A stretch of DNA of 61,377 nucleotides, taken from contig CBDULP010000013.1 in the NCBI GenBank assembly GCA_965368085.1, positions 1 to 61,377 of the forward strand. Reading direction: 5' to 3'. A model generated the notes under the pieces. It made no database searches. It saw only the letters and a list, made by a program, of their open reading frames with translations, and was not told the DNA's origin. Made by a program: the position numbers and the translations under genes. The first letter of the stretch is position 1. Each line of letters opens with the position of its first letter. This DNA is from Peptoclostridium sp965368085 (GTDB taxonomy: Bacteria > Bacillota > Clostridia > Peptostreptococcales > Peptostreptococcaceae). This document shows positions 34,191 through 43,486 of this stretch, piece by piece.

Positions 34191-36192
34191 ACTTGCCGCA
34201 GGAAATGTCAAAAAGAGCATAAGGGACTTTGCAATATATTTTATGACGCTTTCCTTTGCGGTATGCATATTCTACATGTTCAATTCAATAGAGGCACAGC
34301 AGGAGCTTATGAGCGTCACAATGATAAAGCATGCCGCAATGCAGACACTTTCAAGCACACTGAGTTACATGTCAATATTCGTGTCAGTGGTTTTGGGCCT
34401 TCTCATTGTGTATGCGAACAACTTCCTTGTCAGGCGCAGGAAAAAGGAGCTTGGAATATACATGATCCTGGGAATGGAAAAGGGAAAAATATCGCTAATA
34501 CTCATGATGGAAACTCTTATGATAGGCGTATTTGCGCTTTTCACAGGGCTTGTGGCGGGAATATTCATGTCTCAGCTCATGTCCATATTTACGGCAAAGC
34601 TGTTCGAGGCTGACATGACCAGCTTCAAGTTCATATTTTCGCCAAAGGCGGCAGCAAAATCGATTATGTATTTCGGTATCATGTTTGCTGTTGTAATGGC
34701 GTTTAATTTTGTGTCAATAGCAAAGTGTACGCTCATAAAACTCTTGTATGCAGACGGTAAAAATGAAGAGTTCAAGACGAGAAGCATAAAGCTTTCCGTG
34801 GCACTTTTTATCATATCTATAATAAGCATTGGGTTTTCGTACTATTTCATAATAAAAAACGGAATGATGGATATAAACAGGGACTTCACAATGAGCATAG
34901 TGCTTGGAAGTATTGGGACGTTGTTGTTTTTCATGTCCTTTTCAGGCATTGCCCTAAGGCTTTTGCAAAAGAATGAACCTGTTTATTTCAAAGGACTCAA
35001 CATGTTTGTGATGAGACAGATAGCCAGCAAGATAAATACCGCATACGTGTCCATGAGCGTAATATGCATAATACTTCTTTTCACAATAGGGACATTTTCG
35101 AGCGGAATGAGCGTAAATGAAATTGCCACTAAAAAACTGGAGAAAGGGACTGTTTTTGACAACAGCTTCATATACTTTGGACTTGAGAATGGAAACCAGG
35201 AAAAAGTGGACATGTATGCCCGATTAAACGAGATGTATGATTTGGAAGGAAAATTTGAAGATTATGAGCAGCATAAGGTGTACAAAGGTGACATGCGTAT
35301 AGGGGTTATTCTATCACCTGAATACAGGAAAGGCGTTTACAAATGGATGGAAGATGAGGAAATAAGCATAATTGCGCTTTCAGACTACAACAAAGTACTT
35401 TCGCTTCAGGGAAAAAAGGGGATAAGCCTTGGAAAAGGCGAATTTGCAGTAAACTGTACGAAAGAAGAAGTCGCAAACTATGCAAAATCCGCCGTAGAAG
35501 AAGGCAGGTCAATTTTCGTTGATGGAAGAGAATTAAAGCCTGGATTCGACGTGATCTTTGACGAGAGCATAGTCAATGACGAAGATTTTTTTGTGAAGCC
35601 TGTTGCAATTGTAGAGGATGGGATTGTTAAAGGGCTTGACGCTGAGTATGCGGTGATTAACGCAATATACAGCGAATCTGTAGACGAATTTCAGTTTGAC
35701 GAGGATATGGACGGGCTTATGAGAGAATACGGGGACAAAAGTAAAGCTACGAGTATGCCTTTTGACATAGCTCTTTCAAAAACGAAAATATATATGGAGT
35801 CGATATCAGCAAGTACAATAGCGACATTTCTTGCGATATACCTTGGATTTGTGTTTCTTGTGGCATGCGTTGCCATACTTGCGCTTCAGCAACTCTCAGA
35901 GGCGACGGACAATAAGAAAAGGTATGACCTCCTGCAAAATATGGGGGCGGAAAAAGGCATGGTCAAAAGAGCTCTTTTCATACAGGTTATAGTATATTTC
36001 ATGATGCCTCTTTCGCTGGCGATAGTACATTCAATAGTGGGCCTTTCAGTTGCAAACGATGTGATTGCAAGTATAGGCAAGGTAAATGCGGGAAAGAATA
36101 TTTTCATAACCGCCGGATTTTTCACTGTGATATACGGAGGATATTTTGCAGCTACATATGCAGGATGCAAGAACATAATACTTAGGGATTAA
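34177..36192 (+). CDS. BceB-type FtsX-like permease
   Basis: 671 residues, the length expected for BceB. Ten helices: a first set (about 15-300) including IFVSVVLGLLIVYANNFLVR and RRKKELGIYMILGMEKGKI, a large extracytoplasmic domain (about 315-535) between helices 7 and 8, and a last set (about 540-670). The FtsX-like segment KKRYDLLQNMGAEKGMVKRA is present. With the ATPase it binds antimicrobial peptides and signals to the intramembrane kinase. A terminator at 36235 closes the module. Confidence 0.92.
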   Translation: MMLFKLAAGNVKKSIRDFAIYFMTLSFAVCIFYMFNSIEAQQELMSVTMIKHAAMQTLSSTLSYMSIFVSVVLGLLIVYANNFLVRRRKKELGIYMILGMEKGKISLILMMETLMIGVFALFTGLVAGIFMSQLMSIFTAKLFEADMTSFKFIFSPKAAAKSIMYFGIMFAVVMAFNFVSIAKCTLIKLLYADGKNEEFKTRSIKLSVALFIISIISIGFSYYFIIKNGMMDINRDFTMSIVLGSIGTLLFFMSFSGIALRLLQKNEPVYFKGLNMFVMRQIASKINTAYVSMSVICIILLFTIGTFSSGMSVNEIATKKLEKGTVFDNSFIYFGLENGNQEKVDMYARLNEMYDLEGKFEDYEQHKVYKGDMRIGVILSPEYRKGVYKWMEDEEISIIALSDYNKVLSLQGKKGISLGKGEFAVNCTKEEVANYAKSAVEEGRSIFVDGRELKPGFDVIFDESIVNDEDFFVKPVAIVEDGIVKGLDAEYAVINAIYSESVDEFQFDEDMDGLMREYGDKSKATSMPFDIALSKTKIYMESISASTIATFLAIYLGFVFLVACVAILALQQLSEATDNKKRYDLLQNMGAEKGMVKRALFIQVIVYFMMPLSLAIVHSIVGLSVANDVIASIGKVNAGKNIFITAGFFTVIYGGYFAATYAGCKNIILRD

Positions 36193-36234
36193 GGAAGATA
36201 TAATGATTGCTTTTGGAAGGGAGAATATTATATT

Positions 36235-36265
36235 AAATGCCTGCATGTTGTTTGCAGGCATTTTT
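36235..36265 (+). terminator. intrinsic terminator
   Basis: AAATGCCTGCA (36235-36245) pairs with TGCAGGCATTT (36253-36263); T-run on the right. Confidence 0.9.
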
Positions 36266-36344
36266 GAGTGATATGCAGGCAGGATTATGCCTATATGTTG
36301 GAACTGTCGAATTTTATAAGTGGCACAAAAATGAATATCAAGGA

Positions 36345-37250
36345 TTAGTTTGAGTGTCCATTCTTTCCTTTATTCTTTTTTGAACTCTTATCTTCCTTTT
36401 TTTTATTTTTTGAAGAAGCTTTATGTTTTTTATGGGAATCTTTACGATATTCCTTGAATGTTTTCTTTACATCTTTTAAAGCATCTTTTCTGTTGATATT
36501 CAATTCTTTTATTGTCGAGTTGAATTCACATTTATTGGCAATGTGAATTTTCATAACTTCGTCGAATGATTTTCCAGACCTGTCAGAAAGACACTTTATG
36601 ATTAAAATCTGCTCTTCATCCACACCTTTGTTTTTTGCATTTTGTAAAATACGCTCATCATTTATTTGTTTGGCTAGAGCACCAGTATTTATTTCCTTTT
36701 CAAAAGGCATGTCTGAATTGCTTTTTTTATTTTTTTTATTATCTTCATTGGAAATTGCACTGTAGACTTGATCTATCACTGCTGTTTTATCAACTAAATT
36801 TTGCATTTTATCTATTACTTTTTCTTTACTATCATCTGGAAGTTTTTGAACAATATAATTAACAAGCTCTTCTTTTTCCATACTGTGGTTTTTTATAATT
36901 TCTACCGCTTTAGAAACATCATCTCCTTGTTCTAGAGATCTATCAATAATAATAAAGACTTCTTCAAGTGCCTCATTGTATGCTTCTAGAGTTTTTCCGC
37001 TAAGATACACTTTATTTTTCTCGAGCATTTGCCTGCTTTCCTCTAATCTTTCTTGCGCTATTTCATCCAACAAATTGGCTTTTTCCATGGTATCAAATAC
37101 TATTAGCAACTGTGCTTTTTCAATTAATCTGTCTATGCTATACAGACTGCTGTCAGGATTAACGTCCAGATTGTTATTCCCTTCGGCTAAAGCGCGTGGT
37201 GAAAAAAACATTACAATACAAACAAAAAATAAAATTATTTTCTTTTTCAT
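36345..37250 (-). CDS. secreted DUF5667-type protein
   Basis: 301 residues. A signal peptide is clear (MKKKIILFFVCIVMFFSPR, cleavage near ALAEG). The mature N-terminus matches DUF5667-like proteins: PDSSLYSIDRLIEKAQLLIV, then Leu/Glu-rich helices (ANLLDEIAQERLEESRQML). The last ~60 residues are extremely Lys/Ser-rich (KKHKASSKNKKKEDKSSKK), likely binding the anionic wall. Function unknown. It stands alone, convergent with the permease gene, with a good ribosome site GGAGAATAGC before the ATG. Confidence 0.75.
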   Translation of the reverse strand: MKKKIILFFVCIVMFFSPRALAEGNNNLDVNPDSSLYSIDRLIEKAQLLIVFDTMEKANLLDEIAQERLEESRQMLEKNKVYLSGKTLEAYNEALEEVFIIIDRSLEQGDDVSKAVEIIKNHSMEKEELVNYIVQKLPDDSKEKVIDKMQNLVDKTAVIDQVYSAISNEDNKKNKKSNSDMPFEKEINTGALAKQINDERILQNAKNKGVDEEQILIIKCLSDRSGKSFDEVMKIHIANKCEFNSTIKELNINRKDALKDVKKTFKEYRKDSHKKHKASSKNKKKEDKSSKKNKGKNGHSN

Positions 37251-37475
37251 TGCTATTCTCCTTTTCTATGTAATCAGTTCAACATATAATACGGAAAAGC
37301 AGTAATATTTAAGGGCATAAAAACAAGGAAAATAAATCTTTCTGTGCAGGGTTCCAATATAAATAAAAATAATAATATAGACGATTGTCATAGAATGATT
37401 CGAATATTCAACCATACGAGCATAATGTATAATATGGCTTGTGGTATCAAGCTTTTTTAATGGAATTGGACTAAT

Positions 37476-38474
37476 GTGGAGGTGTTTGAAATCAGTCTTT
37501 ATGAAATGGTAAGGGATGTATATCCAATGAGGATTGCATATCCTCAAAACGGGGCTGTTGCGCTTCAGTTTTTTGACTACACAATACAGGAGATATTCGA
37601 TTCTGCAGACAAGCAGGAGGAAATAGCCAGGCTTATGGACGAGAAATTCGACTTTGGATTTACATACACATTTGACTACGGGACCATATTTGTGGAAAGC
37701 CTTGGAATACCGCTTCTCAAGCCGGACTTTGATTTCCATTCCACTCTTGAAAACCCCATAAAGTCTACTGAAAAGCTAAAGGATCTCAAAAAGCTCAATC
37801 CCTACTCGGACGGGAATATGCCGGTCTATTTGGAGTCCGTAAGAAGGGTCAAAGAGATAAGCGGCAAGCCGCAGTTTTGCTCGCTTGTGGGACCTCTCAC
37901 TCTGGCCGCAGAGCTTTGCGGGGTGGTCGATCTTGCAAGGATGACAATAAAGAACAAGGACTTTGTGAAAGCGCTTGTAAGCTACTGCAAGGAGACGGTT
38001 ATTGAATTTGCAATAGAGCTTCAAAAGGCCGGAGTCGATGTACTTCAAATATCGGAGCCAACTGCGGTGATACTCTCGCCAAAGCTTTTTAGGGATATAG
38101 TGCAGCCCGCACTCAAGGAGCTGACGGGAAGCATTGAAATACCTACGGTGCTTCACATATGCGGAAACACCAGCGCTATAATAGATACTATGCTTGATTG
38201 CGGATTTGACGGCATAAGCGTTGACCAGATAATGGACATTGAGGAGCTTGCCCAAAATGTGCCGGATGATATAGTGCTGGTAGGAAATATAGATCCGCTT
38301 GAAGTCATGGCGAATATGACTCCAGACCAGGTTCGAAGCGAAACGGTTAAAATGCTTAAAAAGATGGATGGACACATAAACTACATTCCGTCTTTTGGGT
38401 GTGACCTTGCAATGGACATGCCTATAGAAAATCTAGAAGCTTTCCTTGAGGAAGTAAATAATTATTGGAGGTAG
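37476..38474 (+). CDS. UroD/MtaA-family protein (probable cobamide methyltransferase)
   Basis: About 330 residues with the uroporphyrinogen-decarboxylase/MtaA fold. The Zn ligand motif of methylcobalamin-dependent methyltransferases, LHICGNTSAIIDTMLDC, is present (His and Cys of HxC, then a later Cys), which favours an MtaA/CmuA-type methyl transfer over true heme synthesis. Other landmarks: LQISEPTAVILSP and DGISVDQIMDIEE. The start is unclear: GTG 37476 overlaps the ribosome site GGAGGTG, the next ATG is at 37506, and the best-spaced codon is an ATC at 37491. It is followed 4 bp later by a sugar-type ABC importer, so it may act on the imported compound. No corrinoid protein gene is adjacent. 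Confidence 0.8.
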   Translation: MEVFEISLYEMVRDVYPMRIAYPQNGAVALQFFDYTIQEIFDSADKQEEIARLMDEKFDFGFTYTFDYGTIFVESLGIPLLKPDFDFHSTLENPIKSTEKLKDLKKLNPYSDGNMPVYLESVRRVKEISGKPQFCSLVGPLTLAAELCGVVDLARMTIKNKDFVKALVSYCKETVIEFAIELQKAGVDVLQISEPTAVILSPKLFRDIVQPALKELTGSIEIPTVLHICGNTSAIIDTMLDCGFDGISVDQIMDIEELAQNVPDDIVLVGNIDPLEVMANMTPDQVRSETVKMLKKMDGHINYIPSFGCDLAMDMPIENLEAFLEEVNNYWR

Positions 38475-38477
38475 AAT

Positions 38478-39761
38478 ATGAAAAAGAGAATTTTCAAGAG
38501 TATAGTCAGCATTATGCTTGTAGTTGCAATGGCATTGCCGCTTGCAGCATGCCAGTCTGAAAAGGCAGAGCAGCCGGCGGAGGAGAAGAAGTCCAAAGAG
38601 ATAACGGCATTGCTTCCGCCTTGGTATGAATTCCCTCAGTCAATGCTTGACGATTTTGAAAGCGAGACTGGAATAAAGGTAAACCTTGAGATAATGGACT
38701 GGGATCCTATGACAGACAAGATATTCACAGCAGTTGCGTCTGGACAGGCTCCGGCGGACATAACTGAGTTTTCATGGGACTGGGTTGGAAAATTTGGAAA
38801 GGCCGGATGGTACACTCCGCTTAACGAAGGTCTTGGAGAAGAGTTTTTCAAGGACATAACTACTAAGGACATATACAAGTATGACGGGAACTATCTTGCA
38901 GTTCCAATATACAACGACTTCAGGGTGAGCTATGTGAACACTGCGGACTACGGGGCTGCAGGTGTTGAAATACCTCAGACTCCTGAGCAGGTATTGGAGT
39001 CGGCAAGAATAATAAAACAAAAGGGCGTTGAGGACTTCCCAATAGCAATGCCTCTTTCTGCAAGTGCCGGAGCTACAACTCCATGGTTCCTGCTTACAAA
39101 GACTTACGGCGGAGAGTTGTTTGACGAGAACTGGAACCCTACTTTTACTGACAAGAACGCACCGTCGTACAAGGCTATGGAATGGATAGCTGCAGCAGCG
39201 AAGGAAGAGCTTATAAACCCTGCTGCGATAAGCCTTCAGGGAACTGACATAGTTGAAAGATTCAAAAAGGGAGAAGGAAGCTTCGACATAGCTGGATGGG
39301 CTGGAAACATTTCATCATACAAGAACCCTGAGGAGTCTGATATAGCTGAAAGCGTTGAGGTAGTAAAGGTTCCTTTTGTTGGAAAGAGCAGAAGCTACGG
39401 ACTTCACGAGGCCATAGGAATACCTAGCGCTTCTGAAAACAAGGAAGAGGCTATGGAGTTCATAAAATACCTAAACAGACCAGATGTGCTTGAGAAGCTG
39501 TTCTACGAAATGGGCATATTCCCTAACCACCAGACAACAATAGACAAGGCCATAGCAGACGAAAAGTTGCCTGCGGTATTTGGAGAGGTTATGCCTACTA
39601 TAGAGCCTTTGTTCACACAAGGAGCGCCTGAGTGGTATGTGCAGTTCGAGGGAGAGGCGGCATCTACAATAAACCAGATAGCAAAGGGAAGTGTCACTGT
39701 TGATCAGGGACTGCAAAATCTTGCAGAGTTCTGCACAGAGCTTCAAAAGGATGCAGAGTAA
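38478..39761 (+). CDS. family 1 solute-binding lipoprotein of an ABC importer
   Basis: 427 residues. Lipoprotein signal with lipobox PLAAC (about residue 25). The rest is a family 1 (maltose-type) solute-binding protein: FPQSMLDDFESETGIKVNLE, YDGNYLAVPIYNDFRVSYVN, ENKEEAMEFIKYLNRPDVLE. It is anchored outside the membrane and feeds the two permeases downstream. Its codon use is more biased than its neighbours, suggesting high expression. The permease gene starts inside its last codons. The ligand is unknown; carbohydrates or polyols are usual. Confidence 0.92.
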   Translation: MKKRIFKSIVSIMLVVAMALPLAACQSEKAEQPAEEKKSKEITALLPPWYEFPQSMLDDFESETGIKVNLEIMDWDPMTDKIFTAVASGQAPADITEFSWDWVGKFGKAGWYTPLNEGLGEEFFKDITTKDIYKYDGNYLAVPIYNDFRVSYVNTADYGAAGVEIPQTPEQVLESARIIKQKGVEDFPIAMPLSASAGATTPWFLLTKTYGGELFDENWNPTFTDKNAPSYKAMEWIAAAAKEELINPAAISLQGTDIVERFKKGEGSFDIAGWAGNISSYKNPEESDIAESVEVVKVPFVGKSRSYGLHEAIGIPSASENKEEAMEFIKYLNRPDVLEKLFYEMGIFPNHQTTIDKAIADEKLPAVFGEVMPTIEPLFTQGAPEWYVQFEGEAASTINQIAKGSVTVDQGLQNLAEFCTELQKDAE

Positions 39762-40638
39762 GAAGTACAGGAAAATATCGCCATACCTTATGCTCTCGCC
39801 GCTTTTAATATTGCTGGGAGTGGTTGTTGTGATGCCTGCAACTATAAGTCTTGTACAGAGCTTTTACAATATCGATCCGGCAAGGGCTGCAGATGCAGAC
39901 TTTGTAGGGGCTAAAAACTACTTGAAGCTCATGTCTGACAAGAACGTCATAATCTCGGCCAGGAATACAATTATCTATGTTGGCGTTTGCATAGTGTGCG
40001 AGATAATATTCGGATTGATTTTTTCAAGCGGGCTTAAAATGAAGAGCAGATTCAGAGGGATTGTCATTGCGGTGATGATAATCCCTTGGGCGCTGCCCCC
40101 CATTGTAAACGGCATAATGTGGAAGTGGATATACGATCCATCCTACGGGCTTTTGAACGATGTGCTTTTGAGGCTGGGGATTATAGAAAAGTACAATGTT
40201 TGGTTTTCAAACTCACAAACCGCAAGACTGCTCACTGCATTTGTGCACATATGGAAGATGATACCCATAGTCACACTAGTATTTCTGGACCAGATGCAAA
40301 GCATACCGAATGAGCTTTACGAGTCTGCAATGACTGACGGAGCCACAAGGGTGCAAAGGTTTATACACATTACGATACCGCTTATAAAGCCCGCTTTTTT
40401 CATAGTGTTTACGCAGGGGCTAATTGCATCGATTCAGCTCTTTGACGAGGTATATGCTCTAAACGGAATGGCGATAGACACCAGGACTGTAATAATGCAG
40501 AACTATTTCATAGCATTTCGGAACATGAAGATAAGCTACGGAATGGCACTTGCGGTCATGGTAACTGCCCTGACCGTTGCGGTCACAGGTATTTTCCTAA
40601 GAGGCAAAAAGGAGAGCGGATCATATGGAAAAGTTTAA
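39751..40638 (+). CDS. ABC importer permease, MalF/UgpA type
   Basis: 295 residues from the ATG at 39751, which overlaps the end of the binding-protein gene; a longer frame extends upstream inside that gene and is rejected. Six helices: LMLSPLLILLGVVVVMPATI, IIYVGVCIVCEIIFGLIF and others. The ATPase-docking loop is ELYESAMTDGATRVQRFIHI, the EAA motif of binding-protein-dependent permeases. Overlaps the next permease by 14 bp. Confidence 0.93.
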   Translation: MQSKKYRKISPYLMLSPLLILLGVVVVMPATISLVQSFYNIDPARAADADFVGAKNYLKLMSDKNVIISARNTIIYVGVCIVCEIIFGLIFSSGLKMKSRFRGIVIAVMIIPWALPPIVNGIMWKWIYDPSYGLLNDVLLRLGIIEKYNVWFSNSQTARLLTAFVHIWKMIPIVTLVFLDQMQSIPNELYESAMTDGATRVQRFIHITIPLIKPAFFIVFTQGLIASIQLFDEVYALNGMAIDTRTVIMQNYFIAFRNMKISYGMALAVMVTALTVAVTGIFLRGKKESGSYGKV

Positions 40639-41461
40639 AAACAGGCTTGGAAAAGGGGTTTCTCCCGGACATGCAGCGCTTTATTTTTTTATATTCGTAT
40701 GGTCTATAGTGCCGATTCTGTGGACTTTCAGAACCAGTATAATATCAAATGACAGCCTGTACGAGATGCCAATAAGGTATTTTGGAGCAAGCTATGAACT
40801 TGCGCAATACGAGACCCTTTTTTCAGACATCAAATTCATAAGGGCGTATGGCAACAGCATAATAGAGTCGGTGGCTGCAACGGCCGGCATACTCATAATA
40901 TCTGCTGTTTCGGGATACACATTTGCAAGGTTCAGATTCAAGGGCAAAAGGGCTTTTCAGATGATAATACTCGTGACACTTGCAATACCTCCGTATGCCA
41001 TAATGATACCGCTTTACAGGAACATGGCAAAATTAAATATTATTGGAAGCTATTTTTCGCTGATTGCAATATATATCGCGGCATTTTTGCCTTTGGCGGT
41101 TTGGATAATGACGAATGCATTCAAGTCCATACCTGTTGAAATTGAGGAGGCGGCCCAAATCGACGGTGCAGGAAAGCTAATGGCTATAATGGTGAGCTTG
41201 CCCATGGCCAAGTCTTCCATAATTGCAGTTATAATAATAAGCTTTTTGAGCTGCTTCAGCCAGTTTATATTTCCTATGCTGTTTTCGTCGAATGAGACAA
41301 TGCCGGTTACCGTACTCATAACGCAGTTTGTGTCAAAGACATCCGTGGACTATTCTCTCATAAGTGCAGCGGGAATACTCACACTGATTCCGCCGGCGGC
41401 AATAGCCCTTGTGCTCAACAAATACCTTGTGGGAGGGCTTGCAGACGGAGCTGTTAAATAG
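40625..41461 (+). CDS. ABC importer permease, MalG/UgpE type
   Basis: 278 residues, six helices. Motifs: RTSIISNDSLYEMPIRYFG, SGYTFARFRFKGKRAFQM and the EAA loop EIEEAAQIDGAGKLMAIM. It completes the membrane channel with the preceding permease. No ATPase gene follows, so the importer must borrow a shared MsmK-like ATPase encoded elsewhere. A repeat hairpin (41535-41601) lies downstream. Confidence 0.93.
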   Translation: MEKFKNRLGKGVSPGHAALYFFIFVWSIVPILWTFRTSIISNDSLYEMPIRYFGASYELAQYETLFSDIKFIRAYGNSIIESVAATAGILIISAVSGYTFARFRFKGKRAFQMIILVTLAIPPYAIMIPLYRNMAKLNIIGSYFSLIAIYIAAFLPLAVWIMTNAFKSIPVEIEEAAQIDGAGKLMAIMVSLPMAKSSIIAVIIISFLSCFSQFIFPMLFSSNETMPVTVLITQFVSKTSVDYSLISAAGILTLIPPAAIALVLNKYLVGGLADGAVK

Positions 41462-41534
41462 ATGAGTTGTACTGGATTTTTTAAACACTGTAAAAATTGG
41501 AAATTTAAAAGTTCGATAAAACAAAATGCCGACG

Positions 41535-41601
41535 GTACTGCTTGAAACCCAGCCTATCAAATGGAAAAATTGATAGGCTGGGTTTTGGCAGTATTTTTTA
41601 T
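41535..41601 (+). repeat. intergenic hairpin repeat, copy 1
   Basis: Long hairpin: ACTGC, AAACCCAGCCTATCAA and its near-perfect inverse ending GGCAGT, followed by six T. The right end (GGGTTTTGGCAGTATTTTTT) is shared with copies at 42866 and 46635, while the inner stem differs. Likely works as the terminator of the importer operon. Confidence 0.8.
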
Positions 41602-41632
41602 TAAGAGCCCTTTCCATTCGGAATGTATATAA

Positions 41633-41695
41633 CCTTTCAAAACTGTAAGGGAACGTAATGTAAATCGATTTTTAAAGTCGAGTAAAAGTTATAAA
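41633..41695 (+). promoter_or_regulatory. second BceR-type box and promoter
   Basis: The 37-bp box (41633-41669) matches 33310-33346 at 30 of 37 positions without gaps, sharing CCTTTCAAAAC at the left end and AAATCGAT at the right. A TATAAA lies at 41690-41695, 20 bp after the box, the same geometry as before the BceAB-like genes. It should control the lipoprotein at 41758. Confidence 0.7.
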
Positions 41696-41757
41696 ATAGC
41701 CTTATAGAAAAGATAAAATACTCCATGTGAATATTCAAAACTAGGAGGGCTGTAAAA

Positions 41758-42159
41758 ATGAAAAAAAGCATATGTTCAATGCTATTGGCGGTAATTGTAA
41801 TAGCAAGTATTTCAGGGTGCACCGCGCTTGTCGAGGGTTCTGAGTACAGTGAGCTTGACAAGCTTCAAGCTGATTTGGGCAAAAAGGCGAAAGAGTATGC
41901 AAGATCCGGATTTGGAACGGAAATCAATCTTAAGGATTTTAAAATTTCCATGGGGGAGAAAGTGGCCGAGAATCAGTTCGAGGGGATTAAAAGTATTGAA
42001 GGGTTGAAAGAGGTGTATTATACGGGAAATGTGAAGGGTGAGCCTGAGTATGTTATAGATTTTGTGCTGGTATACGACACTGAAAATGAGAAGACTGTTG
42101 AATTCGGCATAAAGACAATGGATGATTATGAAACGGTCTACATGGATAGGGCCAAATAA
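41758..42159 (+). CDS. small lipoprotein under the Bce-type box
   Basis: 133 residues. Signal peptide and lipobox ISGC (about residue 21) mark an exported lipoprotein. The mature part begins TALVEGSEYSELDKLQAD and is mixed alpha/beta, ending MDDYETVYMDRAK; I do not recognise the family. AGGAGGGC sits before the ATG. Its promoter shares the 37-bp box with the BceAB-like transporter, which suggests a role in the same peptide stress response, perhaps by shielding the membrane or trapping peptide (inference). Confidence 0.75.
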   Translation: MKKSICSMLLAVIVIASISGCTALVEGSEYSELDKLQADLGKKAKEYARSGFGTEINLKDFKISMGEKVAENQFEGIKSIEGLKEVYYTGNVKGEPEYVIDFVLVYDTENEKTVEFGIKTMDDYETVYMDRAK

Positions 42160-42257
42160 ATATTTATAAGGCCTATAAATATGAATTTATATATAGTTTC
42201 GACTAGAGTTTATTCTTATGTGAAAATTGAAATATAATTATTTGAGAGGTGAAGGGA

Positions 42258-42827
42258 ATGAAAAGAGGCAAGGAGATAGTGGTGGTTTCACACTGCGTAC
42301 TTAATTCAAATGCAAAGGTAGAGGGACTGAGCGAGTATTCCGGGGTGCTTTCGGAAGTTGTAGACATTATAGTCCAAAGGGGGGCGGGGATAATCCAGCT
42401 TCCATGTCCTGAAATGTTCATATATGGAATAAAAAGATGGGGCCATGTAAAGGAGCAGTTTGACACTCATCATTTCAGGAATCAGTGCAAGGAGCTTATA
42501 AATCCAATAGTGCAGCAGCTTGTAAACTACAAGAACAATGGATACGATATAATCGGACTTATAGGAATAGACGGAAGTCCGAGTTGCGGCGTGAACAAGA
42601 CCTGCTCTGGAGATTGGGGAGGAGAATTCATGGAAAATGGGGGCATGAGCTACAAGGCCATGGAAAAAATTCAAAATTTCAAGTTCGCAGACGGCCCGGG
42701 AGTGCTCATGGAAGAAATAAAGGAAGAGTTCCATAAAAACGGTATAGACACTCCATTCATGGCAATAGATGAAATGGATACGGGGAGAAACATTGCCCAG
42801 ATTAGAGAATTTTTTGAATCGAAATAA
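42258..42827 (+). CDS. TudS/DUF523-related putative desulfidase
   Basis: 189 residues from the ATG at 42258 with GAGGTGAAGGG upstream. Cys landmarks match the TudS/DUF523 group, in which three Cys bind a [4Fe-4S] cluster that removes sulfur from thio-compounds: SHCVLN near the N-terminus, IQLPCPEM and GSPSCGVNKTC. A region MENGGMSYKAMEKIQNF and a C-terminal PFMAIDEMDTGRN follow. It probably acts in the cytoplasm on a thiolated base or similar molecule. Monocistronic; a repeat hairpin follows. The sub-family is given with moderate certainty. Confidence 0.75.
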   Translation: MKRGKEIVVVSHCVLNSNAKVEGLSEYSGVLSEVVDIIVQRGAGIIQLPCPEMFIYGIKRWGHVKEQFDTHHFRNQCKELINPIVQQLVNYKNNGYDIIGLIGIDGSPSCGVNKTCSGDWGGEFMENGGMSYKAMEKIQNFKFADGPGVLMEEIKEEFHKNGIDTPFMAIDEMDTGRNIAQIREFFESK

Positions 42828-42865
42828 ATGGAGTAAAAAGTGCATATAGCAAAATGCATGATGAA

Positions 42866-42960
42866 AATGCTGCCTGAAATCCTGTCTATCAAATTGAAAA
42901 GTTGGTATTCAGGGTTTTGGCAGTATTTTTTATGCGGTAAAACAGCTTGGAAATACATCG
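42866..42960 (+). repeat. intergenic hairpin repeat, copy 2
   Basis: Core hairpin 42866-42933 ending GGCAGTATTTTTTAT. The block 42882-42933 (52 bp) is identical to 46651-46702; similarity continues to about 42960 (CAGCTTGGAAATACATC against CAGTTTGGACATACATC). Placed right after the TudS-like gene, likely its terminator. Confidence 0.8.
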
Positions 42961-43004
42961 AATTTGAAAAAATCAACCAATACGCGACAATAATAAATTT
43001 TTCT

Positions 43005-43304
43005 TCAATTGATTTTTTTTGAATTTTGGAATTTCAATTTTTCCATTGCTTGAAAATAAAAGATCTCCTCCAAATCCCATCCCGGCAGGTTAAAGCTGGG
43101 TGAAGCATCACAAGTATGAAGTTGGGAGCACAATACTTGTGCATCAAAAGAAGACTGAGGATTTAAAAAAAAGCTTTCAGATGATAATCCAGCCAAATTA
43201 CCTGCATACATTGTTGCCAATGATATAAAGGGAACTCTGTCTAAACAGGTTCCGCTAAAAAGTCCGTTCATTCTCGCCGAAGATGTCAATTGATATTTGT
43301 CCAT
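43005..43304 (-). pseudogene. truncated UroD/MtaA-family gene (N-terminal fragment)
   Basis: An intact start (ATG 43304 with GGAGGTAATA upstream) opens a frame of about 99 codons. Residues about 10-85 match the N-terminus of UroD/CmuA-type proteins: GTCLDRVPFISLATMYAGNL, ESFFLNPQSSFDAQVL, DASPSFNLPGWDLEEI. After this the sequence turns to unrelated EKLKFQNSKKIN and stops, so some 250 residues are missing, including the metal site. It may still be translated. A full-length member of the family lies at 37476. Confidence 0.7.
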
Positions 43305-43486
43305 TATTACCTCCATTTGATAAACATGTCAGAAATTATAGCATCAAATGAAGCTATTGTGAATTTAATTGCATAAATATATAAAAAATCAATAAATTTC
43401 TATAAAAGCATAGAATTTATTGATTTAACAAATTAAAGTTATATATGTATAATCATATATGGTATACCAAGGTTTACGAAATAATT

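Noticed and set aside
37476..38474. True uroporphyrinogen decarboxylase (hemE)
   Set aside because: The HICG...C metal-binding motif and position before an ABC importer fit the MtaA/CmuA methyltransferase branch; no heme genes are near.
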